64,000 bases of DNA from UBA11740 sp035635855 (GCA_035635855.1 DASQAF010000006.1:62001-126000), one strand, 5' to 3'; positions 26,522 to 36,655 are shown, counted from the stretch's first letter. Translations and numbers: made by a program. Notes: generated from the sequence alone by a model not told the origin.

Positions 26522-27913
26522 ATGGCCATCGCATCGATAAATCCTGCCACCGGCGAGACGCTCGAGACTTTCGACGCGCTCAGCGAACAACAACTCGAAG
26601 ACAAGCTCCAGCGAGCTGCTGAAACCTTTCGGATTCACCGGCGCACGACTTTCGCGGAGCGAACTCCGATGATGCTGCGCGCGGCAGAGATTCTGGAAAA
26701 TGAAAAGAAAGAGTTCGCCCGGCTGATGACCATCGAGATGGGAAAGCCTATCCAGGCCGCGGTCCAGGAAACAGAGAAGTGCGCCTGGGTTTGCCGCTAT
26801 TACGCCGAGCATGCCGAGAGACATCTGGCGGATGAAATCATTGAGACAAACGCCACGATGAGCTTCGTTCGCTTTCAACCACTCGGCGTCGTGCTGGCGA
26901 TCATGCCCTGGAACTTTCCTTTCTGGCAGGTCTTTCGTTTTGCCGCGCCGGCGTTGATGGCCGGCAACGTGGGCTTGTTAAAGCATGCGTCGAATGTGCC
27001 GCAATGCGCGCTCGCGATTGAAGACATCTTTCGCCGTGCAGGGTTTCTGGACGGCGCTTTTCAAACTCTGCTGATTGGATCAGAAGAGGTGCAGCGCGTC
27101 CTTGAAGATCCGCGCGTCACCGCGGCCACTCTTACCGGCAGCGAGCCGGCCGGCCGCAGCGTCGCGAGTATCGCCGGCAAACAGATCAAAAAAACGGTCC
27201 TGGAACTCGGCGGCAGCGATCCCTTTATCGTGATGCCTTCTGCTGATTTGGAAGCGGCGACCGCGACCGCCGTCAAAGCACGCACGATAAACAACGGGCA
27301 GTCATGTATCGCCGCCAAGCGGTTCATTGTTCATGCGCAAATTTATGATGAGTTCGAAAAGCGTTTTGTTGAATCGATGAAGGCACTCCGCATCGGCGAT
27401 CCGATGGATGAGGCGACCAACATCGGTCCGCTGGCGACAGCGCAGATTCTGAAGGACTTGGAAGAACAGGTGCAGGTAAGCGTCGCAGCCGGCGCAAAGA
27501 TTCTCACTGGCGGGCAGAAGTTTAAGGCTGACGGCGACCTGGCGGGGGGGAATTTCTACGAGCCGACGGTGCTGGCGGACATTCCCAAAGATTCTCCGGC
27601 CTGTCGCGATGAGCTTTTCGGGCCAGTGGCCTCGCTGTTTCGCGTAGCCAACATCGACGAAGCGATTGAACTCGCCAATGACACTCCATTCGGCCTCGGC
27701 TCAGCAGCCTGGACGAATGACGAGAGCGACCTCAAGCGGTTCGTTGAAGAACTGGAGGCCGGCTCAGTTTTCATCAACGGCATGGTCGCCTCTGATCCGC
27801 GTCTGCCGTTCGGCGGCGTGAAACACTCCGGTTATGGAAGGGAACTCGGCGAGTTTGGAATTCGCGAGTTTGTGAATATCAAGACGGTCTGGATTAATTC
27901 TGAGCGCCCCTGA
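26522..27913 (+). CDS. Succinate-semialdehyde dehydrogenase-like aldehyde dehydrogenase
   Basis: Encodes 463 residues from the ATG at 26522 (MAIASINPATGE, the usual start of this group); a GTG at 26501 would add seven. Motifs of the NAD(P)-dependent aldehyde dehydrogenase superfamily are intact: MPWNFPFWQ, the general-base Glu in LELGGSDPFIV and the catalytic Cys in NNGQSCIAAKRF. The sequence is closest to succinate-semialdehyde dehydrogenases of the GabD/Sad type, which feed 4-aminobutyrate carbon into the TCA cycle. A broader aldehyde range is possible. In this window succinate could also come from the Kgd product. Confidence 0.9.
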   Translation: MAIASINPATGETLETFDALSEQQLEDKLQRAAETFRIHRRTTFAERTPMMLRAAEILENEKKEFARLMTIEMGKPIQAAVQETEKCAWVCRYYAEHAERHLADEIIETNATMSFVRFQPLGVVLAIMPWNFPFWQVFRFAAPALMAGNVGLLKHASNVPQCALAIEDIFRRAGFLDGAFQTLLIGSEEVQRVLEDPRVTAATLTGSEPAGRSVASIAGKQIKKTVLELGGSDPFIVMPSADLEAATATAVKARTINNGQSCIAAKRFIVHAQIYDEFEKRFVESMKALRIGDPMDEATNIGPLATAQILKDLEEQVQVSVAAGAKILTGGQKFKADGDLAGGNFYEPTVLADIPKDSPACRDELFGPVASLFRVANIDEAIELANDTPFGLGSAAWTNDESDLKRFVEELEAGSVFINGMVASDPRLPFGGVKHSGYGRELGEFGIREFVNIKTVWINSERP

Positions 27914-27929
27914 TTAACACGGGGCGGTG

Positions 27930-27997
27930 TTCAGAGTACCGACTTCAGTCAGGCCTTCACAGCTAACAAAAGACGCAACTAAAGTTGGTACTCTGAA
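27930..27997. repeat. TTCAGAGTACC inverted repeat between convergent genes
   Basis: TTCAGAGTACCGACTTCAGT at 27930-27949 is the inverted partner of ACTAAAGTTGGTACTCTGAA at 27978-27997, with three mismatches. It lies between the convergent aldehyde dehydrogenase and ada genes and could serve as a two-way terminator. Confidence 0.75.
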
Positions 27998-28039
27998 AAC
28001 CGCTGGGACAAGTTGAAGGGCAACGTAACCAGAAATAGA

Positions 28040-29146
28040 TCATCCGGCGGCGGCCTTCCTGGACTGCCGCTCACGTTCCAACAAGGTTCTCTTTCGTTCT
28101 AGTCCCCAACGATAGCCACCCAGATTCTTGTCTTCGCGAATGACCCGATGGCAGGGAATGACCAGCGCCACCTGATTGCCGGCGCAAGCACTGGCGACCG
28201 CGCGCACTGCTTTCGGTTTGCCGATCGCTTTGGCTATGTCCTGATAAGATCGCGTGTCACCCGGAGGAATGCGGCGCAACTCTTCCCACACGCTCCATTG
28301 AAACGCCGTCGCCTGAATGTCGAGTGGCAGATCGATGCGCGAGCTCTTGCCGTTGACCTGTTCCAGGACTTCGCTCAACCACAGATTCAGCGAGGGACTG
28401 ATCGCGGTATCCTGGGAATCAATCGAAGCATTCGGGTATTCGGCAAAAAGCGCCGTCACCAGCTCAGAATCTGCATCTCCCAGCGCCACTGAGCACACGC
28501 CGCGCTCAGTGGCCGCCACCAGGACGCGACCGAGCGCACAATCAGCAATCGTGTAGATGATGCGCATGCCGCGACCGCCGCGGCCGTAAGTCGCCGGCGT
28601 CATACCCAGACGTGCGGAAGATGTTTCGTATAGACTGCGACTTGATCCGTAGCCCGCATCATACATCGCATCAGTGACATTCGCGCCGGCTTTTACTTTC
28701 GCTTTGAAGTTAGCCAGCCGGCGGTTCTCTTTGTATTGTCGCGGCGTGATGCCCATGACGTCTTTGAAGGTGCGTTGCAGATGATGGGCACTGACGCCGG
28801 TTGCGGTGCTGAGAGCTTTCATCGTCAATGGTTCTTCGTCATGTTCGTCAATCGCATGACAAATCTGTCGCACCACTTCGATTTGCGGATCGGCAGTTTT
28901 CGCCCGGCGGGGATGGCAACGACGGCAGGCCCGAAAGCCGGCCTGCTCGGCGGCTTCGGGCAGTTGAAAAAAGCGCACCTGTTCGCGGCGTGGCCGGCGC
29001 GCCGGGCAAGATGGCCGGCAATAAATTCCGGTCGAGCGGACGGCAAACACAAAGCTGCCATCGCGCGAAGCATCGCGCGACAAGACCGCGTTCCAGAGCT
29101 CAGGATTGTTCATTACGGCCGGCATGTTCGTTTGAAACTCTAACAT
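28040..29146 (-). CDS. ada: Bifunctional Ada: methylphosphotriester/O6-methylguanine repair and regulator
   Basis: Encodes 368 residues, the normal length for full Ada. The N-terminal zinc domain has Cys43, Cys47, Cys74 and Cys77 (GIYCRPSCPARRPRR and ACRRCHPRR), the first being the methyl acceptor for phosphotriesters. An AraC-type HTH follows (about 90-190, with TGVSAHHLQRTFKDVMG). The C-terminal Ogt domain carries the alkyl-acceptor Cys332 in VIPCHRVI. Methylation turns Ada into an activator of its own and other alkylation repair genes. GAGGTGAAG precedes the ATG. With tag 5 kb away the organism has a standard adaptive response. Confidence 0.96.
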   Translation of the reverse strand: MLEFQTNMPAVMNNPELWNAVLSRDASRDGSFVFAVRSTGIYCRPSCPARRPRREQVRFFQLPEAAEQAGFRACRRCHPRRAKTADPQIEVVRQICHAIDEHDEEPLTMKALSTATGVSAHHLQRTFKDVMGITPRQYKENRRLANFKAKVKAGANVTDAMYDAGYGSSRSLYETSSARLGMTPATYGRGGRGMRIIYTIADCALGRVLVAATERGVCSVALGDADSELVTALFAEYPNASIDSQDTAISPSLNLWLSEVLEQVNGKSSRIDLPLDIQATAFQWSVWEELRRIPPGDTRSYQDIAKAIGKPKAVRAVASACAGNQVALVIPCHRVIREDKNLGGYRWGLERKRTLLERERQSRKAAAG

Positions 29147-29306
29147 TTTACTTCACCTCATGGAGATTTAATGAGGCCAATAATAGGACGGAGACGCCAA
29201 CCAATCTATCCGAAGTTTGCGGTCAAACTTGATCTTCTGATAAAAGGCACAGAACTGCTCGCAATAGCCATTCACAGCTGGCGGAGTAGGGTCGTAATTT
29301 GAAACT

Positions 29307-29377
29307 CTCTGCGCCACCTCGCCGAGGTCACGCAGAGAAAAACTTAGATCAGGACCGGCAGGGATGTCGGCGCTCCT
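29307..29377. repeat. Two hairpin repeats upstream of a DUF4199 gene
   Basis: CTCTGCG at 29307 pairs with CGCAGAG at 29331, with an inner ACCTCG/CGAGGT stem. Directly after comes GCAGGGATGTCGGCGCTCCT (29358-29377), the inverted form of the repeat at 24478. The end of the second repeat overlaps the AGGAGG ribosome site of the next gene. Confidence 0.7.
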
Positions 29378-29387
29378 AGGAGGCACC

Positions 29388-29828
29388 ATGAAGATAGCCC
29401 TCAAGTACGGAATCGCAGTCACGCTGGTCATCGCCGCCTGGGTAGCACTGAAACACTTTGTCCTGCATCTGGAAGGAACACCCGCGCAAGTCGCCGACTT
29501 CGTAATCTTCAACCTGGCGGCGACGATAGGACTAACGCTTGGGATCAAGGAGAAGCGCACAGCGAATGGCGGGATGCTGACCTTTGGCGATGGACTGCTG
29601 ACCGGGATTAAGATAGCCGTGACTTACGCGATTCTGACCAGCGTTTACTTTGCGATTCTGCTCGCCACCGTTGGCCCGAAGCTGATGCAGCAGCAGGAAG
29701 GTGAGACCAGTGTGGTTAGAGCCTTTTTGGGAGTGTCGATTGGCTTTACGCTTTTCGGGATCGTGTTCTCGGCGATTATTGCACTGATTATGAAGAAAAA
29801 GATGGCTATGAATATTGGCGGATGCTGA
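29388..29828 (+). CDS. DUF4199-like membrane protein
   Basis: Encodes 146 residues from the ATG at 29388, set by AGGAGG six nt upstream. Four hydrophobic segments are seen, and the sequence resembles the DUF4199 family of small membrane proteins of unknown function, with a central GGMLTFGDGLLTG motif. A second member is at 42436-42978, where GGGTITFGRAFAVG matches. The gene is convergent with kgd and has no obvious operon partner. The ribosome binding site is part of, or abuts, a genomic repeat. Confidence 0.75.
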   Translation: MKIALKYGIAVTLVIAAWVALKHFVLHLEGTPAQVADFVIFNLAATIGLTLGIKEKRTANGGMLTFGDGLLTGIKIAVTYAILTSVYFAILLATVGPKLMQQQEGETSVVRAFLGVSIGFTLFGIVFSAIIALIMKKKMAMNIGGC

Positions 29829-29997
29829 TCGTTTTGCGACTCGACAATCTTTTCCTGACGGGGCTTTTCACAAAAAGTCACCGTGTGCTTCTAAGCTACA
29901 TGAAAGAACACGAAATAAGAGTTTTTGTGCAAAGACGCCTGACAGTAGTTCGCGCTTCGGGCGAAATGCGGACGAGGACGTTCGCGCTTTCAGCGTT

Positions 29998-32900
29998 TTA
30001 CTCGATCTTTAACGCCTCTTTAACCAAACGTTCCTGCTCCTGCACGTGGATCGCGTAATTGCCGGTGGCCGGACTCGCCGACGGCGTGCGGCCAACGTAG
30101 CGCGGTCGCTCGCATTGTGGCAAAAGATTTTCCAGACGCGATTCCATGAAGGTCCAGCCACCCATGCTCTTGGGCTCTTCCTGGCACCAAACGAGTTGTT
30201 TCGCGTTCGGATAACGGGCCATCGCTTCCTTCAAAGCTCTCTCAGGAAACGGATAGAATTGTTCGAAACGAATGAGCGCGACGCGGTTATCCTCAGACTT
30301 CTTTCGCGCTTCGCTCAAATCGTAAAAGACCTTGCCGCTGCAGAGCACAATTCGCTCAACACGTTGAGGCTCTCTCACGTCAGCGTCATCGACCACGGGG
30401 ATGAATCCGCCGCTGGTTAGATCATCCAGAGACGATCCAGCCGCCGGCAAACGCAAAAGACTCTTCGGCGTCATTACCACCAGAGGGCGCTCAAAGCCCG
30501 GACGAATCTGTCTTCGCAGCAGATGAAAATACTGCGCCGGCGTTGTCGGATAACAGACTTGTAGATCATTTTCTGCGCATAATTGTAGGTAACGCTCAAG
30601 CCGCGCGCTCGAGTGTTCTGGTCCCTGGCCTTCGTAACCGTGCGGCAGCAGCAGCGTCAAACGCGCTGTCTGTTGCCATTTATCTTCGCCGGCGGCGACG
30701 TACTGATCGATGATCGACTGGGCGACGTTATTGAAATCGCCGAATTGCGCTTCCCACATCACCAGCGCGTCCGCCGCGACCACCGAATAACCATATTCGA
30801 AGCCGAGCACACCGGCTTCGGAAAGTGAGCTGTCGAACACTTCGAAGCGCCCGCGCGGATCTTGTTCCGAGCGCAATTCAGCCAGCGGCGCCCAGGACTT
30901 GCCGGTCTGTGTGTCATACAAAACCGCGTGGCGTTGGCTGAAAGTGCCACGTCCGGAATCCTGACCACTCAAACGGACGCGCGTGCCTTCGAGGGCGAGC
31001 GAACCAAAGGCAATTGCTTCGGCAAACGCCCAGTCGATTGGCTGAGCTCCTTCACCCATCTTTGCGCGGCGCGCCAACTGGCTGACCATCTTTGGATTCA
31101 GATGAAAGCCTTCGGGAACTACTGAGATTTGCCGGGTGATGCGCTTAATGACTTCTGCCTCGACGCTGGTGTCGATTACATCCGAGCCGTCGAGTTCTAC
31201 TGTTACCCGCCCCGTAGCCTCCGCCGATTTGCCCTTTGACGCGATTTCCTTGGCCCGCGCCAGAGCGTCTTCGTAGCGACGGATGCGCTCTTCGATCAAC
31301 TCCTTCACTCCGGCTTCGTCAATCACGCCTTCGCGCACCAGTTGCTTCGCATATTTCGCCCGCACGCCGGGATGTTCTTTGACCCGCTGGTACATCAGCG
31401 GCTGCGTGTAACTCGGCTCGTCAGTTTCGTTGTGGCCCAGCCGGCGAAAGCCAACTACGTCAAGGACCACGTCCTTTTTATACTTCTGTCGATAATCGAG
31501 CGCGATGAGCAGCGTCCGATACGCCGCTTCCGGATCGTCGCCATTGATATGGAAGATGGGCGATTGCGTCATACGCGCCACGTCTGTCGAATAGATTGAA
31601 GAGCGTCCTTCTTCCGGCGAAGTGGTAAAGCCGATCTGATTGTTGATGATGATATGAATGGTGCCGCCGGTGCGATAACCGCGAAGCTGCGCGAGTTGCA
31701 GCGTCTCCATCACGATGCCTTGTCCGGCAAAGGCGGCGTCGCCGTGCAGCAAAACGGGCAGCGCGCGGTTCATCGCCTGCTCGCGATCGATATCGGTGCG
31801 ATCGATCATCGCGTCCTGAGTCGCGCGCGTCATTCCTTCGACCACCGGATCCACGGCTTCCAGGTGACTGGGATTCGGCGAGAGCGTCAGGCGAACCTTC
31901 TTGCCGCTGGCGGTCTCGCGTTCGCCCACCGCGCCCTGGTGATATTTTACGTCGCCTTCATCCGCCGGAAACGATGGATGCACCGACCCTTCGAACGAAG
32001 TAAAGATCCGTTCGCAGAAATGACCGATGACATTCGCCAGCACATTCAAGCGGCCACGATGCGCCATGCCCATCGTAATTTCTTCGACACCTAAATCGCC
32101 GGCGCGCTCGATCAATTGATCGAGTAAAGGAATGATCGTTTCGCAGCCTTCAATGGAAAAACGTTTCTGGCCGAGGTACTTGGTGTTCAAAAAGCGCTCG
32201 AACTGCTCGGCCGAGATTAGCTTCCAGAGGATTCGTTTCTTGATCTCAACATCGATTGGTTCAGGTTGGACGAACTCGCGGCGAATCTCTTCGCGCAGCC
32301 AAAGCTTTTCTTCCTTGCTCTGAATATGACGGTACTCGGTGCCCACCTTACCGCAGTATGCGCGTTGCAGAATATCCAGGATCTCGCGCAACGTCGCGCT
32401 CTCGGTGCCGGCCAAACCGCCGGTGATAAATAAACGATCGAGGTCCCAGATCGTCAGGTTGTAGGTTTCGATGTCCAACTCAGGGTGATAAAGCAGCGGC
32501 ATCGCATGCAGCGGGTCGATGTCGGCAATCAAGTGGCCACGCACGCGATAGGCATTGATCAGCTCCATCACGTGCGCCTGACGGATCGACTGCTCATGCA
32601 TCTGATCGGCGCCGAGAAAGAAGGGATTGCGATCGAGATTCCAGCGCAGAGGCGCATAGGGAATGCCGAGGTCGGCAAAAATCTCGTCATAAAATTTGTA
32701 TTTGCCCAGCAGTAATTCATGCACGCGCGCGAGAAAGGCCCCGGACTCGGCGCCCTGGATGATCCGATGATCGTAGGTGCTGCTGATGGTGATCGCTTTG
32801 CTGATTCCGAGCTGTGGCATAACCGCCGGGGCCATCGCCTGATATTCAGCCGGATACTCAATCGCGCCGGTGGCGACAATCAGCGACTGCCCCGGCATCA

Positions 32901-33747
32901 AACGCGGCGTCGATGCGACGGTGCCGATCGTTCCCGGGTTGGTGAGCGAAAGCGTGGTGCCCTGAAAATCAGCGACTTGCAGCTTGCCCTCGCGCGCGCG
33001 CTTGATTACGTCGTCATAGCTTGCCAGAAACTGCGGAAAGGTAAGCTGACCGGCGTTCTTGATATTCGGAACCAGCAGCGTGCGCGTTCCGTCCTTCTTC
33101 TCTAAATCGATCGCAATCCCCAGGTTGACGGATTCACGTTTCACGCGCACCGGCTGCTCATCGATCACTTCGAAGCCGTCGTTGAGCTGAGGAAAGTCCT
33201 CCAGCGCGCGCAGGATCGCCCAGGCGATCAGATGTGTATAAGAAGCCTTGCCGCGATCGTTGTCCTGCAGGTGCCGGTTGATGAGTCTTCGATTTTCGTC
33301 CAGCAGCTTTACGGGAATGCGTCTCTGCGAAGTTGCAGTGGGCACGCCCAGGCTGGCTTCCATGTTCTCGACAATCTTGAGTGCGGCGCCGCGGATGGGT
33401 GTGATTTGCGCGCCGGCTTGAGATTCCGCAGCAGCTTTCGGCTGCGATTTGGCTGGGCTGAATTGTGGGGCGGCGGCCGGAGCCACTCCGGCGCCGTCTT
33501 TATGGCCATCACTTTTTGCCGCTGGGGCGCCGCTGCCATCGGCCTGTGGCAGCGTTACCGCGCGACCGTTGTCCGGAGTTTTGGCGCCCGTAGATTCGCC
33601 GAGCAGTTCTTCAAAGTAGGTACGCCAGGACTCGTCAACCAGTGCAGGATCAGTGCGCCAGCGACCCAGCAGAGTTTCGACATAGGTGGCGTTGGCGCCA
33701 AAGTTTTCGGCAATAAATTCCGAGAGATCGGTTTTAAGCTCGCTCAA
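29998..33747 (-). CDS. kgd: Multifunctional 2-oxoglutarate decarboxylase/dehydrogenase E1 (Kgd type)
   Basis: Encodes 1249 residues with the domain plan of mycobacterial Kgd: a short N-terminal segment (FGANATYVETLLGRW), an Ala/Pro/Lys-rich linker to about 115, an E2-like acyltransferase domain with STYDHRIIQGAESGAF, then a full thiamine-diphosphate E1 domain with EITMGMAHRGRLNVLANV, GDAAFAGQG and IIINNQIGFTTSP. There is no lipoyl domain. The enzyme decarboxylates 2-oxoglutarate and can pass the succinyl group to a lipoylated partner or release succinic semialdehyde. The start is TTG with GAGGA upstream, at the usual family start. No E2 or E3 gene is in the window. KorAB, encoded 11 kb away, uses the same substrate type. 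Confidence 0.93.
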   Translation of the reverse strand: MSELKTDLSEFIAENFGANATYVETLLGRWRTDPALVDESWRTYFEELLGESTGAKTPDNGRAVTLPQADGSGAPAAKSDGHKDGAGVAPAAAPQFSPAKSQPKAAAESQAGAQITPIRGAALKIVENMEASLGVPTATSQRRIPVKLLDENRRLINRHLQDNDRGKASYTHLIAWAILRALEDFPQLNDGFEVIDEQPVRVKRESVNLGIAIDLEKKDGTRTLLVPNIKNAGQLTFPQFLASYDDVIKRAREGKLQVADFQGTTLSLTNPGTIGTVASTPRLMPGQSLIVATGAIEYPAEYQAMAPAVMPQLGISKAITISSTYDHRIIQGAESGAFLARVHELLLGKYKFYDEIFADLGIPYAPLRWNLDRNPFFLGADQMHEQSIRQAHVMELINAYRVRGHLIADIDPLHAMPLLYHPELDIETYNLTIWDLDRLFITGGLAGTESATLREILDILQRAYCGKVGTEYRHIQSKEEKLWLREEIRREFVQPEPIDVEIKKRILWKLISAEQFERFLNTKYLGQKRFSIEGCETIIPLLDQLIERAGDLGVEEITMGMAHRGRLNVLANVIGHFCERIFTSFEGSVHPSFPADEGDVKYHQGAVGERETASGKKVRLTLSPNPSHLEAVDPVVEGMTRATQDAMIDRTDIDREQAMNRALPVLLHGDAAFAGQGIVMETLQLAQLRGYRTGGTIHIIINNQIGFTTSPEEGRSSIYSTDVARMTQSPIFHINGDDPEAAYRTLLIALDYRQKYKKDVVLDVVGFRRLGHNETDEPSYTQPLMYQRVKEHPGVRAKYAKQLVREGVIDEAGVKELIEERIRRYEDALARAKEIASKGKSAEATGRVTVELDGSDVIDTSVEAEVIKRITRQISVVPEGFHLNPKMVSQLARRAKMGEGAQPIDWAFAEAIAFGSLALEGTRVRLSGQDSGRGTFSQRHAVLYDTQTGKSWAPLAELRSEQDPRGRFEVFDSSLSEAGVLGFEYGYSVVAADALVMWEAQFGDFNNVAQSIIDQYVAAGEDKWQQTARLTLLLPHGYEGQGPEHSSARLERYLQLCAENDLQVCYPTTPAQYFHLLRRQIRPGFERPLVVMTPKSLLRLPAAGSSLDDLTSGGFIPVVDDADVREPQRVERIVLCSGKVFYDLSEARKKSEDNRVALIRFEQFYPFPERALKEAMARYPNAKQLVWCQEEPKSMGGWTFMESRLENLLPQCERPRYVGRTPSASPATGNYAIHVQEQERLVKEALKIE

Positions 33748-33899
33748 ATTTTCGTCCTCTTTTGAAATTATAGACTACCACCTTCCGCGGCGTGTTGCAC
33801 CCGCAGCGTTGCGGAAGAATTCGCTCGAATTCGCGGGCGAGCAATGGTATTGTAGGCGGCCATTCAAGACCGACTAATCCAGGCGAGCGGAGTTTCCCG

Positions 33900-34502
33900 A
33901 TGACTGACGAAGTTCCAGAACGGCGGCCCGGCTTAAAGACCGCGTTGGTGTTCCTAATGCTTTTCGCCGTGCTGGGCGCAGTGGTGGTTTTCGCGGTGCT
34001 TTCGACCTTCTCGCGTTCGGTTACCACCGTCATCCTGATTCGCCATGCCGAGAAAATTATCGACCCTAACAACGCCGATCCCGATCTCAGTCCGGCTGGC
34101 CAGGCCCGTGCGCAGGAACTCGTTCGCATGTTCGGCGACGCTGGCATCAACGCCATCTATGCGACGCAATACAAACGCACGCAACAGACAGTGAAACCGC
34201 TCGCGGACAAATTGGGTTTGCCGGTCGTCCAGATCAACTCCAAGAGCACTGCCGAGCTGGTGACCCAGATCCGCTCCCAACACACCGGGCAAATAGTGTT
34301 CATTGCCGGCCACAACAGTACTGTCCCGGAAATCGTCGCCGCTTTGGGCGGCCCGCAGTATCCGGTGATTCCGGAGAGTGAGTATGACAACCTCTATATC
34401 GTGACTGTGTATCGCACGGGTAAAGCGAAGGTCGTGAAGATCAGATATGGCCCTCCGATGCCGACTCCTAGTCCAACTCCGAGTTCAGCTCCGAATCCGT
34501 AA
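33900..34502 (+). CDS. Membrane-anchored histidine phosphatase family protein
   Basis: Encodes 200 residues from the ATG at 33900 (GGAG upstream); a longer frame from 33792 has no support. One membrane helix (about 13-36) precedes a phosphoglycerate mutase-like domain with the catalytic motif LIRHAEK and a second His in FIAGHNST. The C-terminus is a Pro/Thr/Ser-rich tail. It is similar to SixA-type phosphatases and would act on the outer face of the membrane. The gene is divergent from kgd. The substrate is unknown. Confidence 0.88.
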   Translation: MTDEVPERRPGLKTALVFLMLFAVLGAVVVFAVLSTFSRSVTTVILIRHAEKIIDPNNADPDLSPAGQARAQELVRMFGDAGINAIYATQYKRTQQTVKPLADKLGLPVVQINSKSTAELVTQIRSQHTGQIVFIAGHNSTVPEIVAALGGPQYPVIPESEYDNLYIVTVYRTGKAKVVKIRYGPPMPTPSPTPSSAPNP

Positions 34503-34560
34503 GTGGTTGAATTGTTGTAGCTCGTAGCGATGTTTATAGCTACCAGCAATTCAATCAAGT

Positions 34561-34628
34561 AAAGCTCCGTAGGAGCGGAATATTCGAGAAGTGAGGCGAA
34601 CGACATTTCGCTCCTAAGGAGCTCTAAC
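34561..34628. repeat. AGCTCCGTAGGAGCG inverted repeat
   Basis: AAGCTCCGTAGGAGCGGAAT near 34562 and ATTTCGCTCCTAAGGAGCTC near 34608 form an imperfect inverted pair between the phosphatase and amidase genes. It is a widespread type of intergenic palindrome. Confidence 0.75.
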
Positions 34629-34715
34629 CTTGAATGCAGGTGGGTCTATAAACATTCTGTCCCTACGGCACTGCTGTGCGCGGGACACTCAGTTACTTGA
34701 TATCAAGAGGATTCT

Positions 34716-36545
34716 ATGAAGAAACCAGAACGCCCAAAGAAACCAGGTTTAAATCGCCGCACGTTCGTCCAGCTTCTTCCAGCCGCGGGTGCCGCCGGAC
34801 TGTCAATTTCCAGCTTGCCTTTCCTTGCCGCCGCACAGACGCCGACCCCCACACCTTCGCCGCGGCCTTCGCCGACACCTCCGCTGCGCGTCACTAAAGA
34901 CATGATGCACAACGCCGAAAAGCTGATCGGTATTGAGCTGAACGATAAGCAGGAAGAGATGGCCCTGCCCGGCGTTAACCGCAACCTGGACAATTACGAG
35001 GCGGTCAGAAAAATCGATGTGCCTTTGGATACCGAACCGGCGATCGCCTTTCATCCGGCGCAACCCGGCTTTCACATCAAGCGCGCAAGTTCAAAGACCA
35101 AATTCAGATTTGGTCGAAACGATTCGGTGCAGTTCAAGTCAGTCGCAGACCTTGCGTTTGCGACCGTACCGCAGCTGGCCGAACTAATTCGAACGAAAAA
35201 GGTTTCCTCCGTCGAACTTACCAAAATGTATTTGGGAAGGTTGAAGCGTTATGGGCCAAAGCTGCTCTGCATCGTCACGCTTACCGAGGATCTGGCGATG
35301 AAGCAGGCGCAGGATGCGGATAACGATCTCAAGCGAGGTAAGTATCGGGGCCCGCTACACGGAATTCCCTGGGGGGCGAAAGATTTGTTCGCAACCAAAG
35401 GAATCAAGACGACCTGGGGCGCTGAGCCTTATCGCGATCAAATGATTGATTATGACGCTACGGTGGTCGAGCGCCTGCGCGAAGCCGGTGCGGTCCTGGT
35501 AGCGAAACTCTCCATGGGCGCGCTGGCGCAGGGGCCGAAGTGGTTCGGGGGAGTCACGCGTAATCCCTGGGTGCCTGATGAAGACAGGCAGGGCTCCAGC
35601 GGTTCATCGGCGGGCCCCGCGTCAGCGACAGCCGCCGGATTGGTTGGCTTTTCAATCGGCACTGAGACGTTGGGTTCGATTGTGTCGCCATCGTCGCGTT
35701 GCGGTGTGACAGGTTTGCGTCCGACCTATGGGCGGGTGAGCCGCTATGGCGCGATGGGTTTGAGTTGGACAATGGACAAGATCGGGCCGATTTGCCGGGG
35801 CGTCGAAGACTGCGCCGCGGCGCTCGATGCGATCTACGGTCCGGACAATCGCGACACGACGGTCGGCGACGCGCCTTTCAACTGGTTGGCTGATGTTCCG
35901 CTCAGCAAACTGCGAGTTGGTTATCTGAAGACTGAATTCGAAGGCGCCGGCTTTCAACCGCAGAACGAACAGCAACGTCAGCAGCAAGAGCAGCGCAAGG
36001 CGATGTACAAAGAAGCCCTGGACGCGCTCGAAAAGGCCGGCGTGAAGATGACGCCGATTGAGCTACCAAAGTTTTCCAGCCAGAACATTCGATTCATTCT
36101 GACGGCGGAAGCCGCCACCGCGTTCGACGACATCACTCGTGATGGGCGAGTCAATCAACTTTCCGGACAGGATGCAGGCGACTGGCCGAATTCGTTTCGC
36201 ACTTCACGGTTCGTTCCTGCGGTTGAATATTTGCGGGCGCAACGCGCGCGGACACTGCTCATGCGTGAGATGGATAAGCTGATGATGCAGTGGGACGTCT
36301 TCGTTTCACCGGCGCCTGGCAGCGCCAGCCTTCTGGTAACAAATCTGACTGGCCATCCGGCCGTCTGCGTTCCCTGCGGTTTTCTTGACGTCCCCGCAGC
36401 CAACAACGGTCCCGTGCAACATCTGCCGCAGGCGATCATGTTCACCGGCGGTCTGTACGACGAAGCCTCACCGTTGCGCGTCGCCTTAGCGTTCGAACAA
36501 GCGACGAAGTGGCACACAATGCATCCGAAGGTGGATTGGGCTTGA
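34716..36545 (+). CDS. Tat-exported amidase signature enzyme
   Basis: Encodes 609 residues. The N-terminus has a twin-arginine signal (LNRRTFVQLLPAAG then a hydrophobic stretch to about 40) followed by a Thr/Pro linker, so it should be exported folded. The amidase signature triad can be placed by analogy with FAAH spacing: Lys222 in PWGAKDL, Ser297 in GSSGSSAG and the nucleophile Ser321 in ETLGSIVSPS. It hydrolyses amide bonds of an unknown substrate outside the cytoplasm. AGAGG precedes the ATG. The region between about 385 and 450 is rich in Gln and Arg, with QQRQQQEQR. Confidence 0.92.
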   Translation: MKKPERPKKPGLNRRTFVQLLPAAGAAGLSISSLPFLAAAQTPTPTPSPRPSPTPPLRVTKDMMHNAEKLIGIELNDKQEEMALPGVNRNLDNYEAVRKIDVPLDTEPAIAFHPAQPGFHIKRASSKTKFRFGRNDSVQFKSVADLAFATVPQLAELIRTKKVSSVELTKMYLGRLKRYGPKLLCIVTLTEDLAMKQAQDADNDLKRGKYRGPLHGIPWGAKDLFATKGIKTTWGAEPYRDQMIDYDATVVERLREAGAVLVAKLSMGALAQGPKWFGGVTRNPWVPDEDRQGSSGSSAGPASATAAGLVGFSIGTETLGSIVSPSSRCGVTGLRPTYGRVSRYGAMGLSWTMDKIGPICRGVEDCAAALDAIYGPDNRDTTVGDAPFNWLADVPLSKLRVGYLKTEFEGAGFQPQNEQQRQQQEQRKAMYKEALDALEKAGVKMTPIELPKFSSQNIRFILTAEAATAFDDITRDGRVNQLSGQDAGDWPNSFRTSRFVPAVEYLRAQRARTLLMREMDKLMMQWDVFVSPAPGSASLLVTNLTGHPAVCVPCGFLDVPAANNGPVQHLPQAIMFTGGLYDEASPLRVALAFEQATKWHTMHPKVDWA

Positions 36546-36655
36546 GCGCTCAGGTTCTGCCATCGACTGAGTGTCGGAACACATCGCATCGCCGAAGGCG
36601 CCAAGCTTGGATCCTCTCTTCAAAGTTTAGCCGCACAGAGTCATTGGAGGTGACC

